The notes under the pieces: model-generated
Told to the model about the DNA's origin: nothing
Database searches by the model: none
Seen by the model: the letters and a program-made list of their open reading frames with translations, nothing else
Source of the DNA: an uncultured Colwellia sp.
GTDB lineage: Bacteria; Pseudomonadota; Gammaproteobacteria; Enterobacterales; Alteromonadaceae
Direction: 5' to 3'
NCBI GenBank assembly: GCA_913058395.1
Contig: CAJXQI010000018.1
Coordinates: forward strand, 43,660-107,659
Length of the DNA stretch: 64,000 bases
Shown: positions 46,972 through 56,176 of the stretch, in pieces
Layout of the letters: the number at the start of each line of letters is the position of its first letter
Numbering within the stretch: the stretch's first letter is position 1
Made by a program: the position numbers and the translations under genes

Positions 46972-48174
46972 ATGGGCTTGAAAAAGTTTTTTGAAGATAT
47001 CGAACCGCAATTTGAAAAAGGCGGTAAGTTTGAAACTTGGTATGCGCTTTATGAAGCCGTAGCGACTGGTTTATTTACACCAGGCCAAGTAAACAAAGGT
47101 CAAACTCACGTTCGTGACAGCATTGATCTTAAACGTATCATGATCACAGTATGGTTAGCGGTTTTCCCTGCCATGTTCTGGGGTATGTACAACATTGGTT
47201 TCCAAGCAACTGAAGCATTAGTTGCCGGTTACTCTTTACCTGATACATGGCAAGTAGGCTTGTTTGAATTGGTTGGTGGTAGCTTAGCGGCTGACTCTGG
47301 CTGGTTTAGCATGATGCTTTATGGCGCTATGTTCTTCTTACCTATTTACGCAACGGTATTTATTGTTGGTGGTTTTTGGGAAGTATTGTTTGCGACTGTT
47401 CGTAAACATGAAGTGAACGAAGGTTTCTTCGTAAGCTCTATTCTGTTCGCATTAATCCTACCGGCAACAATTCCATTGTGGCAAGCAGCTATCGGTATTA
47501 CTTTTGGTATTGTTATTGCCAAAGAAGTATTCGGTGGTACAGGTAAAAACTTCTTGAACCCAGCATTAGCGGGTCGTGCGTTTTTATTCTTTGCTTACCC
47601 AAGTGAAATCTCAGGCGACGCTGTATGGGTTGCTGCTGATGGTTTCTCTGGTGCAACAGCACTTAGTGCTGCGAACCAAGGTCTTTTAGATTATTCAGTT
47701 AACGCTGACTGGTGGAACGCTTTCTGGGGTTATATTCCAGGTTCTGTTGGTGAAGTTTCTACTGCGATGATTTTACTTGGTGGTGCATATATCCTTTATA
47801 AAGGTATTGCGTCATGGCGCATCGTGTTAGGTGTGTTCGGCGGTATGGTTGCTATGTCAATGCTACTTAATGCTATTGGAAGCGACACGAATGCAATGTT
47901 TGCTATGCCTTGGTACTGGCACTTAGTTACGGGTGGTTTTGCCTTTGGTATGATGTTTATGGCAACTGACCCAGTTTCAGCGTCATTCACTAATACGGGT
48001 AAATACTGGTTTGGTGCGCTTGTTGGCATCATGGTAGTACTAGTACGTGTTGTTAACCCTGCATTCCCAGAAGGCATGATGTTAGCCATTTTATTCGCTA
48101 ACTTATTTGCGCCGCTTTTCGACTACTTTGTCGTTCAAGGGAACATCAAACGGAGGCTTGCTCGCAATGTCTAG
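46972..48174 (+). CDS. nqrB: Na+-translocating NADH:quinone reductase subunit B
   Basis: Ten-helix membrane subunit with covalently bound FMN and riboflavin, central to Na+ movement. The flavinylation motif SGAT occurs in [12 protein letters not shown], placing the FMN-bearing threonine near residue 229. [20 protein letters not shown] and [20 protein letters not shown] are further family blocks. 400 residues. Its end overlaps nqrC by eight bases. FMN attachment requires ApbE, encoded downstream. Confidence 0.97.
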   Translation: MGLKKFFEDIEPQFEKGGKFETWYALYEAVATGLFTPGQVNKGQTHVRDSIDLKRIMITVWLAVFPAMFWGMYNIGFQATEALVAGYSLPDTWQVGLFELVGGSLAADSGWFSMMLYGAMFFLPIYATVFIVGGFWEVLFATVRKHEVNEGFFVSSILFALILPATIPLWQAAIGITFGIVIAKEVFGGTGKNFLNPALAGRAFLFFAYPSEISGDAVWVAADGFSGATALSAANQGLLDYSVNADWWNAFWGYIPGSVGEVSTAMILLGGAYILYKGIASWRIVLGVFGGMVAMSMLLNAIGSDTNAMFAMPWYWHLVTGGFAFGMMFMATDPVSASFTNTGKYWFGALVGIMVVLVRVVNPAFPEGMMLAILFANLFAPLFDYFVVQGNIKRRLARNV

Positions 48175-48937
48175 TAATAAAGAAACGTTTGGCAAAACGG
48201 TTGGTTTTGTATTTGTTGTTTGTTTAGTTTGTGCTGCACTAGTTTCGGTTTCTGCAGTAGCTTTAAAGCCACTACAAACAGCGAACAAGTTGCTTGATAA
48301 GCAAACTAAGATTTTAGAAACTTCTGGCTTATTAGAGCTTGCAGGTAACGATATTGTTGGTACTTACAACAAATATGTTGACGCTAAAATGATTAACTTG
48401 GAAACAGGTAAAGTTGTTGAAGGTGATGTTGATATGTTTGAAGAACGTGCCGATGCTCGTGATAAAGCAAAAAGCTCAAAACCTGAAAACGATATTGCTG
48501 GTTTAAGCCGTCGTGCTGATAACGCTGTTGTTTATTTTGTTAAAGATGAACAAGGTAAAGTATCTACGATTGTATTACCTATCGTTGGCTCTGGCTTATG
48601 GGACCTAATGTATGGTTTTATCGGTTTAGAATCTGATATGAATACCGTTAAAAGTGTTATTTACTCTGACCTTAAAGAAACTCCTGGACTTGGTGCTGAA
48701 GTACTAAACCCAAGATGGAAAGCTTTATGGCCAGGTAAGAAAATGTTTGATGAGCAAAACAACGTAGCAATTAAAATTGTTAAAGGCGGCGCTAAAGCTG
48801 GCGATATTCACGGTGTAGATGCTTTATCAGGTGCAACATTAACCAGTAATGGTGTTGAGCGTACGATACGTTTTTGGTTAGGTAAAGAAGGTTACGGCCC
48901 ATTTATTACTAACTATCGCGCTGGAGGATTGAAATAA
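48167..48937 (+). CDS. nqrC: Na+-translocating NADH:quinone reductase subunit C
   Basis: Membrane-anchored periplasmic flavoprotein. One N-terminal helix ([20 protein letters not shown] region, residues about 10-32) is followed by an FMN-binding domain with SGAT near residues 221-224 in [14 protein letters not shown], the ApbE target. ATG 48167 is used since GGAGG lies ten bases upstream; the frame from 48107 lies mostly inside nqrB. 256 residues. It overlaps nqrB by eight bases and nqrD by one. Confidence 0.96.
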   Translation: MSSNKETFGKTVGFVFVVCLVCAALVSVSAVALKPLQTANKLLDKQTKILETSGLLELAGNDIVGTYNKYVDAKMINLETGKVVEGDVDMFEERADARDKAKSSKPENDIAGLSRRADNAVVYFVKDEQGKVSTIVLPIVGSGLWDLMYGFIGLESDMNTVKSVIYSDLKETPGLGAEVLNPRWKALWPGKKMFDEQNNVAIKIVKGGAKAGDIHGVDALSGATLTSNGVERTIRFWLGKEGYGPFITNYRAGGLK

Positions 48938-49560
48938 TGTCTACAGATACTAAAAAGGTTTTATTTGGCCCTGTAGCTGATAACAACCCAATTGCTTTAC
49001 AAGTTTTAGGTGTGTGTTCTGCACTTGCTGTAACAAGCAACATGGCTAACGCCTTAGTTATGACGATTGCGGTAATGATAGTAACAGCATTTTCTAACTT
49101 ATTTATCTCGTTGATTCGTAATCAAATACCTTCAAGTGTTCGTATTATCGTACAAATGGCAATTATTGCCTCGTTAGTAATCGTGGTTGACCAAGTATTA
49201 AAAGCATTTTCATACCAGTTATCAAAAGAGCTTTCTGTATACATTGGTTTGATCATTACTAACTGTATTGTAATGGGTCGTGCTGAAGCATTTGCGATGA
49301 AAGAAAAGCCAGGCGTAAGTTTCCTTGATGGTTTAGGTAACGGCTTAGGTTACGGTGCAGTCTTAATGATTGTTGCTTTTTTCCGCGAACTATTTGGTTT
49401 TGGTCAAATTTTTGGAATGGAGATTTTACCTCTTATTCAAAATGGTGGCTGGTACCAAGGTAATGGCTTATTAGTCTTACCATTCAGTTCATTCTTCATT
49501 ATCGGTTTAATCATCTGGGCAATTCGCCAGTGGAAACCAGAACAAGTAGAGAAGGACTAA
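48937..49560 (+). CDS. nqrD: Na+-translocating NADH:quinone reductase subunit D
   Basis: Six-helix membrane subunit of the RnfE/NqrD type; with NqrE it holds an intramembrane iron site. Contains [20 protein letters not shown] near the start and [20 protein letters not shown], whose cysteine is a conserved iron ligand. 207 residues. Its ATG shares a base with the nqrC stop (TAATG) and has GGAGG upstream. Confidence 0.96.
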   Translation: MSTDTKKVLFGPVADNNPIALQVLGVCSALAVTSNMANALVMTIAVMIVTAFSNLFISLIRNQIPSSVRIIVQMAIIASLVIVVDQVLKAFSYQLSKELSVYIGLIITNCIVMGRAEAFAMKEKPGVSFLDGLGNGLGYGAVLMIVAFFRELFGFGQIFGMEILPLIQNGGWYQGNGLLVLPFSSFFIIGLIIWAIRQWKPEQVEKD

Positions 49561-49566
49561 GCAGTC

Positions 49567-50190
49567 ATGGAACATTATTTAAGTTTATTTGTTAAAACCA
49601 TATTTATTGAAAATATGGCATTAACCTTCTTCCTTGGTATGTGTACATTCTTAGCTGTTTCTAAGAAAGTAAGCACAGCAATTGGTTTAGGTGTTGCGGT
49701 TGTTGTGGTGTTAGGTATTGCGGTACCTGCTAACCAAATCATTTATCAAGCAATTTTAGCGCCTGGTGCGTTAGATAGTTTGATGGGTGTTACTGACCCA
49801 GCAGATTCTATTGATTTAAGCTTTTTGTCTTTCATTACGTTTATCGGTGTGATTGCGGCATTAGTACAAATTCTTGAAATGGTACTAGATAAATACTTCC
49901 CAGCTTTATATCAAGCGCTTGGTATTTTCTTACCGTTGATCACAGTTAACTGTGCAATCTTCGGTGGCGTTTCATTCATGGTTGCGAAAAACCTAACTCT
50001 TGGCGAAAGTGTTGTTTACGGCATTGGCTCAGGTGTAGGTTGGATGTTAGCTATTGTATTGATGGCTGGACTTCGCGAAAAGATGAAATACTCAGATGTA
50101 CCTAATGGCTTAAAAGGCTTAGGTATTACGTTTATTACTGCAGGATTGATGGCGTTTGGCTTTCTTTCTTTCGGTGGTATTTCACTTTAG
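49567..50190 (+). CDS. nqrE: Na+-translocating NADH:quinone reductase subunit E
   Basis: Six-helix membrane subunit related to RnfA, partner of NqrD around the iron centre. [20 protein letters not shown] and [18 protein letters not shown] carry the conserved cysteines; the C-terminus [19 protein letters not shown] is typical. 207 residues against 198 in Vibrio cholerae. The gap to nqrF, 81 bases, is the widest in the operon and contains a stem-loop. Confidence 0.96.
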   Translation: MEHYLSLFVKTIFIENMALTFFLGMCTFLAVSKKVSTAIGLGVAVVVVLGIAVPANQIIYQAILAPGALDSLMGVTDPADSIDLSFLSFITFIGVIAALVQILEMVLDKYFPALYQALGIFLPLITVNCAIFGGVSFMVAKNLTLGESVVYGIGSGVGWMLAIVLMAGLREKMKYSDVPNGLKGLGITFITAGLMAFGFLSFGGISL

Positions 50191-50199
50191 GTTAATGTC

Positions 50200-50245
50200 G
50201 GTTTTAGCTTGCTTTCACTTTAGTGTGGATGGTGTAGCTAAAGCC
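50200..50245 (+). other. Stem-loop between nqrE and nqrF
   Basis: GGTTTTAGCT and AGCTAAAGCC form a ten-base stem (one G-T pair) in the nqrE-nqrF gap. It may affect mRNA stability or translation of nqrF; this is inferred only from pairing. Confidence 0.4.
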
Positions 50246-50271
50246 CTTAAAGAAGATTAAAGGAAAAGTCG

Positions 50272-51498
50272 ATGGAAATAATTATTCTCGGCGTATCGAT
50301 GTTTACCTTGATAGTACTAGCGTTAGTGATGGTGATTTTATTCGCTAAATCTAAGTTAGTTTCTACAGGTGACGTTACGATCAGCATCAATGGCGATCCA
50401 GAAAAAGCGGTAGTTACTGCTGCTGGTGGAAAGCTTTTAGGCGCGCTTGCTGACCAAGGTATTTTTGTACCGTCAGCATGTGGTGGCGGTGGTACTTGTG
50501 GCCAGTGTCGTGTTGACATACATTCAGGTGGTGGTGATATTTTACCAACTGAGCTAGGTCATATCACTAAGCGTGAAGCAAAAGAAGGTTGTCGTTTAGC
50601 ATGTCAAGTGGCTGTTAAACAAGACATGGATATTGTACTTGAAGATGAAATCTTCGGTGTTCAACAATGGGAATGTGAAGTTATCTCTAACGATAACCAA
50701 GCAACGTTCATTAAAGAACTTAAGTTACAAATTCCTAATGGTGAATCTGTACCGTTTAAAGCTGGTGGTTATATTCAAATTGAAGCGCCTGCGCATCATG
50801 TAAAATATAGCGACTTTGATATTGATGACCAATACAAAGGTGATTGGAATCATTTTGGATTTTTTGATGTTGAATCAAAAGTAGATGAGCCAACGTTACG
50901 TGCGTATTCAATGGCTAATTATCCAGAAGAGGAAGGCATCATCATGCTTAACGTGCGTATCGCTACGCCACCTCCTGGACGTTTACATTTACCAGCAGGT
51001 AAAATGTCGTCTTATATCTTTAGCTTAAAAGCTGGTGATAAAGTGACTATTTCAGGTCCATTTGGCGAGTTCTTCGCGAAAGAAACTGATAATGAAATGG
51101 TATTTATCGGTGGTGGTGCTGGTATGGCGCCAATGCGTTCACATATCTTCGATCAACTTAAACGTTTGCAATCTAAACGTAAGATGTCGTTCTGGTATGG
51201 TGCTCGTTCTAAGCGTGAAATGTTCTATGAAGATGATTACAACGGTCTTGCGGCTGATAATGATAACTTCGAATGGCATGTTGCGTTGTCAGATCCACAA
51301 CCCGAAGATAACTGGGATGGCATGACAGGTTTCATCCACAATGTACTTCATGAAAACTACTTGAAAGATCATGAAGCACCAGAAGATTGTGAGTACTACA
51401 TGTGTGGTCCTCCAATGATGAACGCTGCGGTTATTCATATGTTGAAAGATCTTGGTGTTGAAGATGAGAACATTATGTTAGATGACTTTGGTGGCTAA
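50272..51498 (+). CDS. nqrF: Na+-translocating NADH:quinone reductase subunit F
   Basis: Entry point for electrons: oxidises NADH via FAD and a 2Fe-2S cluster. One N-terminal helix, then a ferredoxin domain with cysteines 70, 76 and 79 in [12 protein letters not shown] and a fourth in EGCRLACQ. The FAD domain has [11 protein letters not shown] and the NADH domain has [14 protein letters not shown] and [10 protein letters not shown]. 408 residues. AAGGAAAA precedes the ATG. Last gene of the structural operon. Confidence 0.97.
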   Translation: MEIIILGVSMFTLIVLALVMVILFAKSKLVSTGDVTISINGDPEKAVVTAAGGKLLGALADQGIFVPSACGGGGTCGQCRVDIHSGGGDILPTELGHITKREAKEGCRLACQVAVKQDMDIVLEDEIFGVQQWECEVISNDNQATFIKELKLQIPNGESVPFKAGGYIQIEAPAHHVKYSDFDIDDQYKGDWNHFGFFDVESKVDEPTLRAYSMANYPEEEGIIMLNVRIATPPPGRLHLPAGKMSSYIFSLKAGDKVTISGPFGEFFAKETDNEMVFIGGGAGMAPMRSHIFDQLKRLQSKRKMSFWYGARSKREMFYEDDYNGLAADNDNFEWHVALSDPQPEDNWDGMTGFIHNVLHENYLKDHEAPEDCEYYMCGPPMMNAAVIHMLKDLGVEDENIMLDDFGG

Positions 51499-51501
51499 CA
51501 T

Positions 51502-51625
51502 AGGGTAACTTTTTTCTCTTTGCTATTTCCCTTAATAGCGGCATCGAAGGTGCTCATTGACTAACGTCAACTCTGCGCCTTCTCTTTGCTCTAAAGTGAA
51601 CTAGCTTCGAGCTGAAAAGTTACCT
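51502..51625 (+). repeat. Nested inverted repeat in the nqr 3' region
   Basis: Outer arms GGTAACTTTT (51504-51513) and AAAAGTTACC (51615-51624) are perfectly complementary; inside them GAAGGTGC (51546-51553) pairs with GCGCCTTC (51575-51582), and TTGAC/GTCAA forms the innermost stem. TTCTCTTTGCT is also repeated directly on both sides. It lies between nqrF and its terminator, so it is transcribed. It may be a structured 3' end, a source of a small RNA, or a small palindromic repeat element. Confidence 0.6.
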
Positions 51626-51651
51626 GAGCTTGCCAATTGTTAAGCTAAGAT

Positions 51652-51676
51652 AAAAGGCGACTTCGGTCGCCTTTTT
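51652..51676 (+). terminator. Terminator of the nqr operon
   Basis: AAAAGGCGAC, loop TTCG, GTCGCCTTTTT: a stable tetraloop hairpin with a T-run, about 155 bases after nqrF. Confidence 0.93.
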
Positions 51677-51794
51677 AATACTTGTAGGAAAAGTCTAGAT
51701 AACCCAAATTATTTTATTTAGCTAAAACCATTGTGTTTACTCAATCAAATGGGCAGTTGTTTTAGCTAAATGAAACTTTATAAAGGATATTGTT

Positions 51795-52811
51795 ATGCAA
51801 TATAGAATTAAGCTCGTTTTAGCAACACTTGCGGTATTTATACTCAGTGGTTGTTTCCCAAGTAATGATCTTGCTCGGCAGGAATATTACCTACAGGGTA
51901 AAACGATGGGCACAACTTATAATATTAAAGTTGCCGGTGAAAACGTTGACACAGCTATATTACAACAAGGTATTGATGAGCAACTTAAACAGTTAAATCA
52001 GGAAATGTCGACTTACATTGCCGATTCAGAATTATCACAATTTAACCAGTCAACTTCACTTGAGTCGACTAAGGTTTCTAAAGGTTTAGCTAGAGTAATT
52101 AAAGAAGCAATACGTTTGGGCGAATTAAGCAATGGTGCACTTGATGTTACCGTTGGACCTTTGGTTAATTTATGGGGGTTCGGTCCAGAATATCGCCCAG
52201 AAACGGTGCCAAGTAATGAGCTATTAGCAAGCACTAGAGCACGCATTGGTTTAGATAAGCTAACTTTTGAAAACGGTATGTTAGCTAAAACTATTCCTGA
52301 TCTGTATGTGGATTTATCGACTATTGCTAAAGGCTATGGTGTTGACTTAGTTGCTGAGTTTATTGAAATGAATGGTATCAATGACTACTTAGTGGAAATA
52401 GGCGGAGAAATGCGTCTTAAGGGCTTTAAACATACCGGAGAGCTTTGGCATGTTGCCATAGAAAAGCCTTTGAGTACTGAACGTGCAGTTCACCAGATTA
52501 TTGTACCAAAGGATAATGCAGTTGCGACATCAGGTGATTACCGAATTTATTTTGAAGCCGACGGTCAACGATTTTCGCATATCATAGACCCAGAAACTGG
52601 TAAGCCAATTAACCATAAGCTGGTCTCTGTTACCGTGATTCACCCATCTTCAATGACGGCAGACGGGTTGTCGACTGCAATGATGGTGATGGGAGAAGAG
52701 AAAGCCTTGGCATTTGCAAAGGAAAATGATCTTGCTGTTTACATTATTGCGAAAACAGATCATGGCTTTGTTGAGCAAAGCACGGTAAAATTCATGCAAT
52801 ACCTCAAGTAG
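51795..52811 (+). CDS. apbE: FAD:protein FMN transferase ApbE
   Basis: Attaches FMN to threonines of NqrB and NqrC. A lipoprotein signal (LSGC, Cys near residue 20) places it at the periplasmic face where those threonines lie. Domain blocks are GKTMGTTYNIKV, LWGFGPEYRPE, DLSTIAKGYGVDLVA, VEIGGEMRLKG, ATSGDYRIYF, SHIIDPETGKP and MTADGLSTAMMVMG. 338 residues. Its position right after nqrA-F supports the role. Own ribosome site (AAAGGAT), separated from nqrF by a terminator. Confidence 0.95.
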   Translation: MQYRIKLVLATLAVFILSGCFPSNDLARQEYYLQGKTMGTTYNIKVAGENVDTAILQQGIDEQLKQLNQEMSTYIADSELSQFNQSTSLESTKVSKGLARVIKEAIRLGELSNGALDVTVGPLVNLWGFGPEYRPETVPSNELLASTRARIGLDKLTFENGMLAKTIPDLYVDLSTIAKGYGVDLVAEFIEMNGINDYLVEIGGEMRLKGFKHTGELWHVAIEKPLSTERAVHQIIVPKDNAVATSGDYRIYFEADGQRFSHIIDPETGKPINHKLVSVTVIHPSSMTADGLSTAMMVMGEEKALAFAKENDLAVYIIAKTDHGFVEQSTVKFMQYLK

Positions 52812-52904
52812 GTTTGCATGCTTTCAATTCGGTTAAGTAAATTACTCAGTATTTGATTTATTAATCAATGCAATAAAATATTATTAAATAGGTTTGTACT
52901 CATT

Positions 52905-53126
52905 ATGGCTATGTTTTTAATCACCTTAGGCTTTTTTCTCGTTATTGTTATGGCAATGGCTGTCGGGTATATTTTTCAACAGAAAACCCTTGCAGGTAGC
53001 TGTGGTGGTTTAGCAAATGTTGGCATCGAAAAGTCTTGTAATTGCGATAACCCTTGTGAAAAACGTCAAGAGCGTGAGCGTAAAGCTGAGCTAGAAGTTG
53101 GCGATATTAGTGTAAAAAACATTTAA
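52905..53126 (+). CDS. nqrM: Na+-NQR maturation protein NqrM (DUF539)
   Basis: Small protein of 73 residues needed for Na+-NQR assembly, thought to bring iron to the NqrD/NqrE site. One N-terminal membrane helix is followed by the cysteine motif GSCGGLANVGIEKSCNCDNP and a charged tail. All four family cysteines are present. It lies 93 bases after apbE in the usual nqr-apbE-nqrM order and ends at a strong terminator. Confidence 0.94.
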   Translation: MAMFLITLGFFLVIVMAMAVGYIFQQKTLAGSCGGLANVGIEKSCNCDNPCEKRQERERKAELEVGDISVKNI

Positions 53127-53176
53127 TGTTTCAGTGCTGCTTTAATGTGAATTAAGCTGTCACGACGGTTATTAAC

Positions 53177-53206
53177 AAAAAGGTGAGCTATGCTCACCTT
53201 TTTTAT
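53177..53206 (+). terminator. Terminator after nqrM
   Basis: AAAAAGGTGAGC, three-base loop, GCTCACCTTTTTT: a near-perfect stem with A and T tracts, 50 bases after nqrM. Confidence 0.93.
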
Positions 53207-53211
53207 ATTCA

Positions 53212-53439
53212 GGCCGTTCTTAGCCATCCGTGGCTTCACGGCATTGGTGCATCCATGCACGTCGATGAATGGTATGTTGCGATCACATGGCCGTTCTTAG
53301 GCATCCTTGCCTTCACAGCATTAATACGTCTATGTATGTCGATGTGAAAGAGCGAGCATATTCAGGCCGCTCTTAGCAATTCGCGATTCCACGGCATTAA
53401 TAAGTCCATGCACGTCAATGTGAAAGTGCGAATATGCAC
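53212..53439. repeat. Three tandem degenerate repeats of 76-77 bases
   Basis: Units start at 53212, 53289 and 53365, each opening GGCCGTTCTTAG or GGCCGCTCTTAG and containing a shared frame of CACGGCATT-like, GTCCATGCACGTC-like and GTCGATG blocks. Each unit has internal short palindromes (for example GTGCATCCATGCAC in the first). The array fills the space between the nqrM terminator and the convergent HupE-like gene, ending six bases before the latter. No coding potential is seen. Confidence 0.8.
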
Positions 53440-53445
53440 TTTAGA

Positions 53446-54651
53446 TTAGAACACGCGTTCAATTACCCAATATGCCGCCGTTATAGCAATACCAATGTTA
53501 AGTGCTTTTACTACTGTCGACTGATACCACTGTTTTTTCATTATTGGTGCCAAACATAAGAAAGCAATAACGATAACGCTAAGTTGCCCCAACTCGACAC
53601 CGATATTAAATGAGACCAGACTTAAAGCATATTGGCTCTCTGGCAATCCTACATCACTTAGCACTGACGCAAAACCCAAACCATGTAACAAGCCAAAGGC
53701 AAATATTACTGGCATGCGAGTGTGGCTAACAGTGGTTGATTTAGCTCGATAAACGTTCTCTATTGCTACGTATAAAATGGAAAGCGCTATTAAGGGCTCG
53801 ACAATAGAGCTTGGCAATTGCACTATGCCATAAATGCCTAGCGCTAAAGTAATGGTATGAGCTAGTGTAAAAGCTGAAACCTGCCAAAGTAACGTTGAGA
53901 AGCTTTTGGCAAACAAAAATAATGCGAGCACAAAAAGGATATGGTCAAGGCCACGGGGCAAAATATGAACAAACCCTTGCACGATGTAGTCTTTTATCAC
54001 CTTAATTGATGGGCTAATCGTATGGCTTGATTCACTTTCACTAATAGTTACTTCAAAGTTTTCACTGAACTCATTATTTGAGACTAAATCATGTTTTGGT
54101 CTAATAACTGTTAATTGTACATCTGATAACAAAGGTGAAAATTGTACACTTACCGAATCAGCCCCATTTGGTATTTTTCCTATAGTATGCAGCTCAGTAT
54201 GCGTATTGGTCCTTTCAGCACCTAAAGAAAGAGTTCTCTTTAAGTGATTCAGTGATAAACCACTTAGCAGGTTTATATTTTGTTCATAGCTTTGCACAAG
54301 CATAGCGTTATCTTTTATTTCATCGTCTGCGTTGTTTTTTGGTTGAGTAAAACGAATGTTAGTTTGCTTGGTTAAATCATTGTGGAGATTATCTAATAAC
54401 TGCTTTTGCTGACTAAATGACATAGTCCTCAAACTTTCAATCACTTTAGTGTCATCACCTATTATGTTTTGGTAATTTTTTAGTAGGTGCAAAATATCTA
54501 TGGTAATGGTCAATTGATATTGCTCTGAGCCCTCAAGGGAAAGTGTTGCTTTATTGATATCACTGGTGTGTGCCAAGCAAAAATTTAACGTGACACTGAA
54601 TAGCGTCAGTGAAAGGGAAAGTAATAGTGTTGAGGTGAATTGCTTTAGCAA
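53446..54651 (-). CDS. HupE/UreJ-family membrane protein
   Basis: A 401-residue protein. A signal peptide (ending CLA near residue 26) leads into a periplasmic domain (about 27-225), and the C-terminal half has about six membrane helices with the HupE/UreJ signature: FVHILPRGLDHILFVLALFLF, LAHTITLALGIYGIV and FAFGLLHGLGFASVLSD. Members are proposed nickel/cobalt permeases, but forms with this large N-terminal domain are uncharacterised. There are no urease or hydrogenase genes nearby, so a metal role is only suggested by the family. Confidence 0.82.
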   Translation of the reverse strand: MLKQFTSTLLLSLSLTLFSVTLNFCLAHTSDINKATLSLEGSEQYQLTITIDILHLLKNYQNIIGDDTKVIESLRTMSFSQQKQLLDNLHNDLTKQTNIRFTQPKNNADDEIKDNAMLVQSYEQNINLLSGLSLNHLKRTLSLGAERTNTHTELHTIGKIPNGADSVSVQFSPLLSDVQLTVIRPKHDLVSNNEFSENFEVTISESESSHTISPSIKVIKDYIVQGFVHILPRGLDHILFVLALFLFAKSFSTLLWQVSAFTLAHTITLALGIYGIVQLPSSIVEPLIALSILYVAIENVYRAKSTTVSHTRMPVIFAFGLLHGLGFASVLSDVGLPESQYALSLVSFNIGVELGQLSVIVIAFLCLAPIMKKQWYQSTVVKALNIGIAITAAYWVIERVF

Positions 54652-54824
54652 AGTCGTTTCCTAAAATAATAATGATTAAAACCGCGCTAAATTAGCTTAT
54701 CTTTGTACGAAAAGAAAGTTCTGCTGGTAACTCTTGCTTTATTTGCCTAGAAATTGTGTTTATTAAAGGTGTTTCTCCCAAACAGTCAGTGATTGATAAC
54801 TTGTACCTAGCGATAAAATAGGTA

Positions 54825-54844
54825 TACTGTTTTTATATACAGTT
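54825..54844 (+). promoter_or_regulatory. LexA (SOS) box upstream of dinB
   Basis: TACTGTTTTTATATACAGTT contains CTGT, eight bases, ACAG, a perfect match to the gammaproteobacterial LexA consensus, 46 bases before the dinB start. It predicts induction by DNA damage. Confidence 0.93.
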
Positions 54845-54889
54845 TTGTATTGTTTTTATTTAAAGGCATTCATTTATAGGTAGCAAATA

Positions 54890-55963
54890 GTGGGGCAAGC
54901 AATTAACAAGGTTAGGAAGATCATTCATGTAGATATGGATTGTTTTTATGCCGCAGTTGAAATGCGAGATAATCCCCAGTTGCGTGATGTACCGATAGCA
55001 GTAGGTGGCAATGGTGCGCGTAGTGTTTTGTGTACCTGTAATTATAAAGCACGAGAATTTGGTGTCCGTTCAGCAATGCCAAATAGTCGAGCAAAAGCCT
55101 TATGCCCTGACTTAGTCATTGTTGATGGCAGAATGTCTGTTTATCAGCAAGTTTCACAGCAAATTCGAGCTATATTTTTACGTTACACTGACATTATTGA
55201 ACCTTTATCATTAGATGAAGCTTTCTTAGATGTGACCGATGCAGAATTTTGCTCGGGAAGTGCGACGTTAATTGCCAAACAAATTCGAGCTGATATTTTT
55301 CAAGAACTTGGTCTTACTGCATCAGCAGGAATTGCACCGAATAAATTCCTTGCTAAAATAGCTAGCGATGAAAACAAGCCTAATGGTCAATGTGTTATAC
55401 CTCCAGAGCAAGTTGACAATTTTGTTGCGGAACTGCCTTTAAGAAAAATACCAGGTATTGGTCCTAAAACTGGCGAAAAGCTATTAGCTGCTGGCTTTGA
55501 AACTTGTGCTGATATTCGAGTAAGTTCAGTGGCTAAACTGCATACCATTGTTGGCAAGTTTGCTAATTCATTGTATATGCGAAGTTTTGGTATCGATCAA
55601 CGCGCTTTAGAGACCGAACGCGTACGTAAATCACTAGCAATAGAGACAACCTTAGCAGAAGATATTGAATCGATAGAGCAATGTCGGCAAATACTTGCTG
55701 ATTTATATAGCAAATTGAAACAACGTTTAACAAAACATGCAGATCGTAATATAGCGAAACAGACAGTAAAAATTAAGTTTGCTGACTTTCAACAAACCAC
55801 AGTTGACGTGCAGTCGAATGATTGTAACGAAGATATTTTTATTGAATTGCTACAAAGGGCGATGAAGCGAGCAAATAACCGTAAAGTACGGCTCATAGGG
55901 TTGTCGCTGGGGTTTAGTACACAAAAACCTACTGAGCAGCATAGTCAATTAGCGTTATTTTAA
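54890..55963 (+). CDS. dinB: DNA polymerase IV (Y-family)
   Basis: Error-prone translesion polymerase. Catalytic residues are intact: IHVDMDCFYAAVE near residue 12 and the second acidic pair in SLDEAFLDV near 105; SAGIAPNKFLAKIASDENKP and the helix-hairpin-helix IPGIGPKTGEKL follow. The C-terminal QLALF is a beta-clamp-binding motif. The start is GTG, with ATAGG nine bases upstream. 357 residues (351 in E. coli). A perfect LexA box lies just upstream. Confidence 0.96.
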   Translation: MGQAINKVRKIIHVDMDCFYAAVEMRDNPQLRDVPIAVGGNGARSVLCTCNYKAREFGVRSAMPNSRAKALCPDLVIVDGRMSVYQQVSQQIRAIFLRYTDIIEPLSLDEAFLDVTDAEFCSGSATLIAKQIRADIFQELGLTASAGIAPNKFLAKIASDENKPNGQCVIPPEQVDNFVAELPLRKIPGIGPKTGEKLLAAGFETCADIRVSSVAKLHTIVGKFANSLYMRSFGIDQRALETERVRKSLAIETTLAEDIESIEQCRQILADLYSKLKQRLTKHADRNIAKQTVKIKFADFQQTTVDVQSNDCNEDIFIELLQRAMKRANNRKVRLIGLSLGFSTQKPTEQHSQLALF

Positions 55964-56125
55964 ATTGGCTTATCGAAAAGCACTTGTAAAGTGATGAACT
56001 ACGTATCTGAATTTTTACTCCTACAAATAACATTGCCTGTAAGTTTAATTTCAAATGAAGGTTCAAGCCTTCGTTACTGGCTTGAAGCTATGCTAAATAG
56101 GTATTAAAAATAAGGTAGTAAAAAT

Positions 56126-56154
56126 AAAAAATCCGCATTTAATACGGATTTTTT
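56126..56154. terminator. Bidirectional terminator, dinB / large lipoprotein
   Basis: AAAAAATCCG, nine-base loop, CGGATTTTTT lies between two convergent genes with A and T tracts on both sides. Confidence 0.9.
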
Positions 56155-56176
56155 GATGCTAGTCGTGAATGAATAA

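Noticed and set aside
48107..48166. Longer N-terminus for NqrC
   Set aside because: The added residues lie inside nqrB and do not match NqrC; the ATG at 48167 has GGAGG upstream.
50195..50260. 21-codon gene between nqrE and nqrF
   Set aside because: No ribosome site, no recognisable protein, and it overlaps a stem-loop; listed only as a curiosity of the gap.
53212..53439. Possible CRISPR array
   Set aside because: The units are direct, head-to-tail, diverged over their whole length and have no unique spacers between identical short repeats.
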